Shown here one piece after another: positions 11,493 through 23,300 of a stretch of 64,000 nucleotides of DNA. This stretch comes from Brachionus plicatilis (taxonomy: Eukaryota; Rotifera; Eurotatoria; Ploima; Brachionidae), in contig QEOQ01000206.1 in the NCBI GenBank assembly GCA_010279815.1, forward strand, positions 818,185-882,184, given 5' to 3'. The notes below the pieces were generated by a model. It saw nothing but the letters and a program-made list of their open reading frames with translations. It did not search any database and had not been told where the DNA came from. How positions within the stretch are numbered: the stretch's first letter is position 1; each line of letters begins with the position of its first letter. A program made the translations under genes and the position numbers.

Positions 11493-14400
11493 AAAAAAAA
11501 AAGAAATTTTAACCAAACCTAAAATATGTGAATTTGAACTAAAAAAATTTTTAACTTAACTTTGAAATTTTTTGATTTATTAAAATTTAAAAATTAATAT
11601 CTTTAATAATTTCGATTTGTATTAACTTTAACATTTTATTTGAAATCCAAAATAACATAGTTATCAATTGGTTTTGAAAAATGCTAATTTTTTTTCAATT
11701 TCATTCATAAGAATATTTCTGAAAAAGATGTTTAATAATCAATTGTAAAGCTGTAAGGAGAACAATAAATTGATTGATAATTTGGTATCCAACTTCACTC
11801 AACCATTTTTGAAGATTTTTATAATAATATTATTAAAAAAAAATGAATAAATTAAATTAAATAGTGAACATTTTCTAGGAATTCAAATCTTAATAGAAAT
11901 AAAATTTTAAAATATTTATTTCTCGAATGTGGATTTGAACTAGTAAATTTGTTTTCCTTCAGTAGCTTTGATTAAATCAACGATAGCTTGCAGTAAGATA
12001 TTCCAAGCATTAAACAATTTCAAAATGTAGGCAAATGATCAAATTTTCATGATCATGCTTAAAAATTTTCATTTAAAGAAGATCTTAAACTAATTTTCTA
12101 TTAAAGATTTTATTGCAGAAGCACATTTTCAAAATAAGCATTCAATGTTCAACTGAATTTTTTAAATCTGCAAATCTCTGCAAAAATTTTATGAATGCAG
12201 AATACTGGACAATATTTGGGAGCTGTTTAGCATGGTATGCAACTATATTTTTTTTCTCTGAATTTAATTTGTTAAAAATTGAAAAATTTTGAAAATTTAA
12301 TTAATTAAAATTTTTGGTAAAAAAAAAATTTAAATTCATTTTTGAGCATAAGAATGAAAATTCAATTTTCCAAAGCTTTTCGTTCTCCAAATCTGATTTG
12401 GTAAAAAGTTGATTCCACTGAACACAGGTAATTGATGATTTTAAACAGCTGAATTAATTCGTCTGTGACTTTGAATATATATGACTTTGAAAAATAGTCT
12501 TCTTATAAAGCAGGTGTCCTAATGTTTGAGAGCTGTTCCAAAGGCTAAACAAAAAGCGCATTAAATATTCACATGATTTTTTTAAAGCTAAAAAGATTAA
12601 AAGAAATTATTTTAATTTAAAAAAATCAATTCAATATCAACCAAAATATCATGGAAACAATTGAACAAAAAAGAAACAATGGACTTTTAATTTTTAATTC
12701 TTAAAGCAAATAATTTCTAGCCAATTTTTGTTCCTCACAGTCCACTTGCACCAAAAATAATCCCTTTTTTCTTTTAAAATAAAAACACAATTGTTTTTCA
12801 GTTTGTTTATTATAAACAGTGGTTCATACCGCATTGATGTTTGGGTATTTAAATGAATTTATTTGATAAAAGTTGGCCTTTCTTGTAAAAAATCTCTAAA
12901 TTTCAGTACAGATTAACTGTATCATACTTTAAAATATTTGAAGTTTTTTTCTGTCTAGGCATAAAATACCTTGACAGCACGTTTGACAAAAAAAAACAAA
13001 AATATCAAGTAACTTGATATCATTAGGACGAGCGGTTGATTCTAACATAATATTTACATGTAGCTTGCAAATAGTAATTTACATAGGTAATAAACAAAAA
13101 TTTTTGTAGAAGAGAAAAAAACCGTGATAGACACAAATTCAACAGGTAAAAGTAGGGAATGGATTCAAATAATAAACATTCAAATTTAATCTAAATCGTT
13201 TTAATCAATCGAGTCTGGCTTTTTTAAGTAAGTAAATATAGAACAAAACAAAATAAATGTGTTTTAGATAACTTAAAAATACATGGATTTAGTTGTTCTA
13301 TTGAAAAAAGAAACCAAAAACAAGGTTATTTTTATTTAATTAGAGGTCTAATCACTAATAACGGTGTTAAGTAGACATTTTTTTTTCTTTTGGCATATCT
13401 TAATCAAAATTAATATGGACAAGTTAAAATATTTGTTTTAAAAAATCATAAAAACTTTGAGAATATTTTTAAATGTTTATCCAGACATTCCGTTATTTTG
13501 TGGCTTTTGTTTAATTTATATTAATTACATGTTCATTTAAAATTAAGATTATCATGTATTATAAAATTATCTTGAAAATACTTTTTTTTTCTTTTCATCC
13601 ATTTTTTAAATTTGAGGATTAATCAAATGAATTGTTTAAGCAGAGCATTTTATTTCTTTTAATTAATAAAATTTGCTGAATGTATATGAAATGTTGTAAA
13701 AAATATTTTCAGCTCTATAAAAAGTGCATTTTAATTGATAATTATAATTTTTTTTAACAATAAACTTTAAGTTTTTTTTCCTAAATTTTAAAAGGTTATA
13801 TAAAGTAAGATTTTAATTCTATTAAAAATGTTAATTCACCTTTTTCTTAAGCTTATCTGAGTTAGGTTTTCGAGATTTTTTTTGCAAAAAATGACATAAA
13901 CTTCTTATTAATTCATTTCAAAAATTAATATGGTAGATAAAAGTGAAATTCTAAATTTTGTATTAACTTTGTTAAATATTTGATTTAAGGAAATCAAAAT
14001 TTCCTGTTTGAACCATATTCCAAAATCGATTATTAGACTTCCGATGCTAAAAATGTGATTAGAAGGACGTATATATTTAAAATTTAATTTATATTTTTAC
14101 CAAGGATTTTCTCTCAATTTAAAATATAATTCAAATAAACATACCTGAGAAAATGCTCTTAAGATTGTGATAAACTGACGTTTAAGCTTTTAATTCCGAT
14201 TATTGTCAGTCATCAAAAGCACTTAGAAATCATAGAATAGGAAGAATCTTAATAAACATTTGTTTATATTGTAAACAAATCGTGATCAGTGACAGCAATA
14301 AAAATCAAAATTGATCATGTCTAGATAGATTTTATTACTTGTTTGCTTAGTTAAAATTGCCTCAATTGCAGTGCTTTATATCACCTAAGTCGAAAAGTCA

Positions 14401-15774
14401 CCTTTTATATTTGAAAAATATAAATTCAATTTCAAGAATTCTTTAATATTTATTATGTTATCTTATTACCGATATATGATGTATATATCAGATTAAAGTT
14501 TATTTATTGTTAGACGTTTAGGTTTAATATTAAGGCATCGTAATAAATGTCAAAAGAGCCTGTTTCTCTCGTAAGTTAGATTAATTTTAAAAAATTTTTT
14601 AGATCTGATTACAAATAAAAGAAAATTTATCAGCAATGCCTAATCAAGATATCAATTAGCTTTTTTACTAAGGGTATCAAATAATTCGACTTCTTAAAAT
14701 AAGGCTTTATTAAATTTTAAAATAAGATAAGTTTTTTTAGTGGGGATTATAAATCAAAACTGAACAACTAAATAGGATAATTTCAGAATTTTAATTCTTA
14801 AATCATTCTAATAAATGACAAGTATTTCTGTTTTACAAGTAAATATAAATTCTAATAAATCAATCATTGCACTAATAGGGTTCAATAAATATACTATTAT
14901 CATTTAGATTTTTTAATCATTGTAAGATAGCTTGAATTAAATTCAACGGGTCATTTAGATTTAAAAAAAAACTTAGAAACCTTAATTTTTAATCACGATT
15001 TTTCACAAATATTAGATGTCAGCTCGAAGATAGATAAGCAATTTAATTAGAACACTTTCTAAAGATATCACGGAAAATTCCGTTTTATCCGAAAATCAAA
15101 CATTTTTGACCAAGTACAAAAGCCAATAAACCTTCGAATAAGATGGTAGATCTGTATTTGCTTAACCTTTTCTATTCATCTAAGTACAATGGAAATTTTT
15201 ATCTAACATTTTTTAAAGTTTAAATTCAAGTGTTAATCATAAAAGAAACATTTTTTTTTATTTTAGGTATTAAAAAGCACGTTGGTTGTCGACAGTCTCT
15301 ATTGTATTTCCATTAAAATACATGACTTTTACTTTCAATTATTTTTGAAAAGAAAAAATTCAAGTTTAAACGAATTAAATGAATCAAGTTACTTTTTAAT
15401 TAAAAAAAAGTCTATACTTATCGTGATTTTTGTTTCCATTTATCTTAAAATAATACAAAAGTTTGAAAAGAAAATGAAAATATTTCCGCTTTAAAAAAAA
15501 ATAATTAGCGAAAGCATAGCATAAAAATAAAAATTTTAATTCTTATCTAGAGATAGGTGATCCATGAAAGTTTTTAATTTAGTTGCCAGTTTAATTTTTT
15601 GAAGATATTTAAATATCCGCTCTTTTATCCTCGATAGACAAGATTTTTTTAGATGTTCACCTATTAATTAAGGAAATGTTTGTTTATCAAAAGAATGTCT
15701 ATCATTTTCTCTTAGACCGAAGTAAATTAATAGTTTTGTCAAAAAAAAAAGCGAATAGCTTATTTTTAAATTTT
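11493..15774. other. Gene-poor A/T-rich DNA
   Basis: I find no ORF with family resemblance and no splice-linked coding segments in these 4.3 kb. A few short ORFs (for example 15282-15494) are composed of Phe, Lys, Ile and Leu codons, as expected by chance in such base composition. Confidence 0.5.
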
Positions 15775-15950
15775 ATTTAAAATAATATCTTCAATATCTT
15801 CTGTGGCAAACCATTAGATCTTAATAAAGCCCACAATGTTTCTCCGTGTATGCCAACAAAGACTTTCTTGAAGTCAATGAAGTTTACGAATAGTGGACTT
15901 TGTTCTTTAATTTTTCTAAGAGTAAATATCTTATTTATGCATCCATTGAC
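15775..15950 (-). mobile_element. Short LINE reverse-transcriptase fragment
   Basis: On the minus strand one frame reads INKIFTLRKIKEQSPLFVNF then IDFKKVFVGIHGETLWALLR and SNGLPQKI. This is the reverse-transcriptase block usually seen as (V/I)DFEKAFDSVHRETLW..LR..GIP in LINEs, with the Asp of DF kept but the following AFDS degraded to VFVG. A stop follows on the 3' side at about 15770 and the 5' side is unreadable, so this is an isolated fossil. It belongs to a lineage different from the elements at 1-1152 and 9616-10525. Confidence 0.65.
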
Positions 15951-18900
15951 TTTTCAAAGCCCTACTTTTTTTTTCCCAAAGTACACCATCCAATGCCATT
16001 CTGATTTTACTAAGAATTATTCAGCAGAACACCTTGCTTGCCATTGGTAGCAGGCTTAAATTTTATTTAAGGTAATGAAAGTAAAGATAAAAATGAATGA
16101 AAAATTATTCATGAATTTTTTCCTATACAACAGAATTGCTTGAATTATTAATTGTTGTTGGAATAAAGAGCTCAAGTTGAGGAATATTTTTAGGTACTAG
16201 CCATATACTAACAATTAGTAGCAATGAGTTTGAAAAGTGATGATTAAGATTGATAATAGTTTAATTAATAGTATATGAATAAATATCACTATTTATTTTA
16301 AATTGCGCGAAATATTTCCAAAATAAAAAAAGAATAAGGGATTAAAGAAAGGCGTTAGTGGCTTGCTCTCATTTTAGTCAAGTAGATTAATTTGGACCAA
16401 TTGTTCATTCGTTTAATTTATACACTTTTTGGCTAACGATTTCTATTTTAAGTTACTATTGTTTAAAAAATATTTGAAAAATTTTTATGAAAAGCTAAAT
16501 TACTCTTCTATTATCTTGCATTTTTAAACAAAAATTTTTGTTGATAATATTTTTAACGAGTTGAGAAACGGATAAATTTTAAATATTTTCATCCTCAAAG
16601 TATATCCTGCATTATTTGTGGATAAAACCTCGATTTGAAATTGTCAAGGTGTATATAACTAGGAATGAAGAAAAATCTTCAATTAAAATTCATGCTAGAA
16701 AATTTCTAAGCTTGGTCAACTAATTGGCCACAATAGTACAACAAAATTTAAAAAAGAAAATAAAAATTTTCTTTTTCTTTTTTTAAATATATTTTAAATT
16801 CTATGGACACGGTATAATTAGCAAAGAAAATTTTCCTTACAAGTCAAAAATCAAAATTGAATAAAAAATTTTCAAAATTAAGTGGGCAGTTTTAGGACAA
16901 GTTTTTAACAGACCTTAGGCATTCAAATGAAATTTAAATTTAAATTATTCTGATTAACACTGTCAACAAAAGAAAGAGCTGGTCAGACGTGTAGCTCGTA
17001 GTTGACTTAATTATTTTTTAAATGAAAACAAAACTCAATTATTTTATGAGCTAACAAATATTTCGATTCAAGATTGTTTAAAGAAATTTTTCTTAATTTC
17101 AAATCAGTAATACCCCAGTAAAATAAAGCTCTAATTATTCATCATACAATTCTTTTGTTTTTTTAATATTTCATTGAAAATAGGTATTGATGACTCAGTG
17201 AACATAAAACTTGTAATTTTAAAGACTTATTATTAAATTTAACTTTTTTTACAACTATTTAGAACAAATAAATTTTTATAGCAGCAATTCTTTCTTTTTT
17301 TTTTGGTAAAGACTTGTCTTTTATTGCAAATAATAATTTTTTTAAATTCAAATTTAAAAGGTAATTGATCGAGTTTTTTCTCTGGTTATTTCAATCATTT
17401 ATTTTAGAAATCAAGCTTTTTTTTCAAGCCAAAAGTTGAACAGAGAAATAAAGAGAAGCCTTCAAATGCATGAATAACAAATAAAATCTTTATTACCAGA
17501 GTTTTTAAATGGATTAGAATTTCAAGCCAAAATTCAAGAATCCATCAAATTTTTACGTCAAGTGTAAATAGGCTAAAATTTATTTGCTTTAACAGAGCTT
17601 GGTGCGAGTAAATATTTAAGTACAAATAAAAGGACCATTTAAAAGTGCAGGGTTTTAATATTTTATTTATTTAACTAAAACAAGCTAGAATACCTGAATC
17701 AAAACACTTTGATTAAAAATTGGTCGCTAATTGTGTAAACCCAATTTATTCCATTGCTTTTTTTAGTGGAGCTGAAATTTCTATCAGGAAAAGAAATTAA
17801 ACGAATTTAAAATAAAGCCAAAGATCTCTTTTAATCTAAAAAATCCATTCTTTTTGTCTTCATTGAAAGACTTTTAGCCAAATTGTGAATAAAAATATTG
17901 GCCTTTGGGATTAAAATAAGATTAGATAAGAAAAATAATTATCTATTAGTTAGATCTTTAATGTATTTTCGATAAAACAAATAAATTGGTCAAGAGACCA
18001 GTGTTTAATTCGAAGTCTTTCTTGCTCAAGATTATCTTATCAAGACAATAATTCTTGAAGTGTATTTGCTCAACTTAGCAGGGTTAAATCTTTGGTCATA
18101 AAAAACCAATAGCTTATTTAGTTATCTAATCAATTTAAATTTTTGGATATAAAATTTTGCATCTAAAACCAATTATCCTGTTTAAAAATAAATAAGCACC
18201 CTAAAAAGTACTGGGGCTAGATTTCTAGGAGCTTTTCACTCATAGAAATTGACTTTTTTCAATTAAAATTCATTTCGAGGCAAAATGCAGTTGCAAAATT
18301 TATTTGAGATCATTATTTATTTGTTAAGAAATAAAAAAAAATTATTTTAATTAAAAATGATGCTACAAATTTTTTTAAACTGATCCATTTTTTTAATTCT
18401 GAAAATTTAAATAAATTTCTAAACAACAAATAGTTTGAAAAATGATAGTCAGAATAAAATTCAATAAAATTTTGTTCACTGACCGAAATCAAATTTGGAA
18501 CTATTGGAAAACTTTTAAAATATAAGTAGTGCTACTTATATGATTCATACTAAGATTTTCAAGTTTCAGTACATGTAATTGTGGACAAGGATTTTCGGTT
18601 TTGTATTAAATTTTGTTGGGATTAAACAAAATAGCAAATATTTGTTAAATGCATTATGATAGAATTTATCAAGAACGTGTTTCAGGTTGAGTAATAGCCA
18701 ACTCAAATATACTAAGCTTCTTTTATTATTTAAAATTATTAAATAACTATTCTAGCCTTGAATCTAGAATTGCTGAAGTATATTCATACCAAATTGAATT
18801 AAGTTAGAAATTGTGTAAAATTGGGCTTATGATAAAGAGATTTTGTGTCAGAAATTTTTTTTTATTAAAAATTGACTTAATTCATGAAGACCACTTAAAA

Positions 18901-20341
18901 ATAAAACAAAAAACAATTTTAGATTATTTTATTTTATTTTTTTCAATAAAATAGCAATTAAATGTAAAAAATTTTCTAGTTTAAAATTAAATTGAGTGCT
19001 TTAATTGATTAAGTACTTTTGATTGACCTTTTACTCTTTTAGTTTAAGGTTTTTTTTCAAAAAAATTAAAAGAGAGAGCTTTTTTCAAATCATATTTAAA
19101 TGTTTAAAATTTTGTTCGAATATTTTAAAGAATAAGAAATTATTTTGAAAATATTGAATAAAATTTTTATGTCCTTTTGTTTGGTGATAAGCTAATGCTA
19201 AAATATAAATAAATTTAAATGTTTATATGTTTTAAGCATTTTATTCTTGAAAATAAAGTAAAACTGATTTATTTTGCTATACATTATTTGTTTGTTTGTT
19301 AAAAATTTATGATTAAAAAAAAACAATACTCCATAAATTTAAAATTGTATAGGTTCTTTCTTATACTCTTTTTTAGATAAAAATTATTTAAAACTTAATA
19401 AACAATACTTTTTATTTTTTTTTATCAAATTTTATAGCAAACTATTTTTAAATGATATTTAAAGATTTTAAGTGCTTAGATTTAATGAAAAAAAAACTAA
19501 TTTCGAAATAATTCTAATTATTGAAATCGCTTTCAATCGATTTCATTTTGCTTCTTTTATTTAAAAAAAAATCTTACTGTTCTAATCTGTTCACATAAGA
19601 TTTTGAATTAGGCTAGAGATCTAATTTTAGTTAATTATAACTCTTAATCCTACAGAGAACAATGTAACAAATAATTTAATTTTTTCACTTTTACTCTAAG
19701 AAAAATAAGATCCTAAACGATTCAACTAAAAGTTGTTCAAATTTTTGTAAAATTTCAAAAAAACTAAATCCAAAAATTTATTTCAATGACATAGTAAAAC
19801 TATTCCATAATAAGGAGCATTATTTTGTATGACATCAAATTTTCTAAATTAGAAACCGAATTATTTGCAAAAATAAAACACTCAAGAATGAGATTTTGCA
19901 AGCAACATCATAATCTTGATTAAAGTGTTTTCAAAAATAAAATACCTTGATGTCAATATAAAGTTAATCAAGTTTAAGTTAAAAAATTTAAGTGAAAACT
20001 TAAAATTGTAATTTATTTTTTATTTATTTTTTTAAATCTAAAAATTTACGTTCACAAATTTTAGAAACTCAAAAATAATTTATTTAAGCAACTATTTTAA
20101 TCTAAATTTTCTCTTAAAGTAAGTCCTAGAGTCAAATTACAACAGCAGAAGAGAAATTCTTAATTATTCGTTAGATAAATACATTTAATCATTTAATAAA
20201 ATATAATTAAAATACCAAATTTTAGTTAAATGATTCCTTTTTTAGATACAATTTTTAAAATGCCACTCTGTATTTAATTTGGCAAAAAATATAATTCAAT
20301 AATTAAAATCACAGAATGAGTTAATATTATCAACAGAAAAA
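15951..20341. other. Gene-poor A/T-rich DNA upstream of the Reeler/EGF gene
   Basis: No coding segment, RNA gene or clear repeat was recognised in these 4.4 kb on either strand. The promoter of the gene at 20342 should lie at its right end. Confidence 0.5.
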
Positions 20342-23300
20342 ATGCCTTTTTTTAATTTAATAATCAAATTGTTTATTACTAATTTTTTAATGTTCAATAT
20401 GTCACATGCTCTGAACAACGTAATTGATCAAACCAGTGATAACAATCATTTGGTCATTTTTAACATCGATGACTCCAAAAAATTGGAATACACCTCGAGT
20501 TCATACAAGCAAAGCTTTGATCAGGATTCAATAAATTACTGCAATTTTGACCCACTTGCATTAACTAAAAAAATAGAGCTTTTCGACCAAATTGAGCGTG
20601 AAAAACCGGATTTTTTTGTCAATGTTTTCTCAAAGACCTATTCGTTTAACCTGACAAGTGAGATAAAAAGTAAGAATTTATTTGAATAAAATTTAAGGCT
20701 TTAGCAAATACAAATATATTTTAGTTCGAATAAATTTTATGAATCGACAAGCAGATTCTAATCAACTATGGTATTTGCTGGTGGCTAAAAACTCTTGTAC
20801 GAATTCTGTTGTTGGCTCATGGAGATTAGTTCAATCTGCCACCACTGACACAATCTATTGCTATAACCGTGATGATGTAATTTTTTTTTCATTTTATTAA
20901 AATAAATTACAACAAATGGCCAAGTCAAAAATTTCAAATACAACAGAATTTTTCTTCTTTTCAATTTCTTTCATACAAATAGAATTTTTATAAAAATGCC
21001 CTTTTGAAAATCAAATATAAATAAAAAATATTATAGCTTACCTTTTTCATAAAAAAATCATTGCTATTCATTTACGTAAACTAGGGTTAATATCAAGTAT
21101 ACTAAAACGTGTCAGCGTCAAAATTCCTAATTACAAAGCCATACTTTCATTTTTTTTCTATTACATAATAAGCCATTTTTTTTTAATTTCCTATGTTAGA
21201 ACAAACAAATCATTAACTTTTAATAATTTTTGGCTAAACTTACTTTAAAATCGGCTCTTGGCTCATATTGTTTATTTTTGTATAAAATACTTATTCTTTT
21301 TTAGACTGTTTTCGGACACAGAAACAAAAGGCAAGATCATATTTTTGAACAGATTTGGATTCCGAACAATAATGAAGATGTTTATTTTGTGTATGTACCT
21401 TGTTTATTTTAATTATCTTCATTTACTTAAATTAAACCCAAAAATTATTTCAGAGTTGCTGTTTTTACTGACGAGACTTATTCAGCAATAAACCCAACTT
21501 ACTTTCTGCTAAGCAGCTCAGTGTTCAGATTTGAAAGACCAGATTTTGACAGTCCATGTCCAAATCTAATTTCTCAACTTAACTCTTTACAAAATTCATC
21601 AAATAAAACTGCGCAAACAAAAGCTAAAATAGAGACAACAATCAGTACTTCCACTACAACACCTGAATTGCCAGATTCCACTAAACAACTTTACCAAACA
21701 TCAAACACTACAGCCAGTATTTCAAGATCTACATACCCTACAACAAGTTTAGCTTTAACAATTAAAGCTATGAATCAAAAAACCGAATTAAAAAATACAT
21801 TCAAAAAATCTAAATTTAAAATGGACGCCAATCTACGGACCAAAATTAATTATAATTCGAGTCAGTCGATTTTAGTATCTCTTAATGGACGAGCTAAATT
21901 ATGTTCTAAGAGACTAAGTGATAAATTAAAGGAAGAAAATATAAAGGTCAAACTAGAAGAAATTTATAGAAATGTAGAAAACTTTGAAGGAGTAGAAATT
22001 GTAAAAATTGAAAATTTTAAGTAAGTAATTTTGGATTTTATAATTTTATTAGAATTGATCTTTTTAAAAAAATATGTGTTTATTTTAATATAATATATCA
22101 TAAAAATTTCAAGACGATGTAATTTATTTTTATCTAGAATTTAAAGTTAATCATTTTCAACTTTAAAATCTAGATAAAAATAAATTAATCAAATTAAGAT
22201 TTAGAATTTATCAACCATTATTTTTTGATCCAAAAATTTTAAAAATTTTGAATAAAAAAATGAACTATTTTAAATCATTTAAAATGGAATATTATTATTA
22301 AATATTTCGTCATATCTTTTGAATTAAATCTAAAAATCTTGTAGTTGCATATTTTGCTAAAAGAGCTAATCACAAATAACTAATTCGAGATTTGGAATAA
22401 AAAACAATGCAATTTTTTAGAAAAAATTAAGAATTAAATATTATTAATATTAGGCATTAAAATTTTAATATTAACTTTTTTTACCTTTTTTGTTAATTAT
22501 ATTTTACTTTATTTCCTTTTCATAAATAAAGGAACTAATCTTCTTAGGGTTATCAAAAATTATTTAATCACTAAATTAGCAAATATTTTCACATTTTCAA
22601 AAAAAAAATTAAATGATGATTTTAATTCAAAATTCAAAACAAAATCTGATCCTATTATTTTTGATTGATATAATTAATTTTCAATCAAATTAGAAATTTA
22701 ATTGCTCTACTAATTTTTTGAAATAGATGTTAATTCCCTTTGGTTGATTAACATTTACGACATATCAGTATGATAACGTGGTGATGCTTTTTAAAAAAGT
22801 ATAAATGAGAAGACTAGTGTTAGGCTGAAGGAGCGAGCTGAAAGAGGTAACACTCAATTAGTGAGCTCGAAGCCATTTTAAATTTTTTATTAAATTTAAA
22901 TAAATAAATCTTTAAAAAAAAAAAAGAAATCGACTCCAATCGGTTGATAGCATTCCAAAAATCAATTAAATTTTTTCAATCGATTTCAAAATAGAAAATT
23001 TTTAAAGTCAAACTTAGGCGAATAATTTTAATCGTGGTAATTAACTAAAGAAGAACAAATTTTACGAATTAAATTTTATTTAAAAAAAAATTTTATTTAG
23101 TACACTTTCTAATAACTTCAGGTAATTTTAAACTAGTGATGGTAATCGACTTTAATCGGTTGATAAATTTTGAAATCGACTAAAAAATTAAAAAAGATAA
23201 ATTAAAAATCTCAAATCATCATATTTTTTGAGATTTTAATTAAGTTTTGATCATGTGAACGGCATTGTGAATTTTGGTAAAAAAATCAGAAACAAAATAT

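Noticed and set aside
11303..15494. Short Lys/Phe-rich ORFs at 11303-11485 and 15282-15494
   Set aside because: The first lies within a foldback arm and the second has chance-like composition. No splice-linked partners.
15850..16050. 66-codon plus-strand ORF (MPTKTFLKSMKF...)
   Set aside because: It overlaps a minus-strand reverse-transcriptase fragment and has no similarity of its own.
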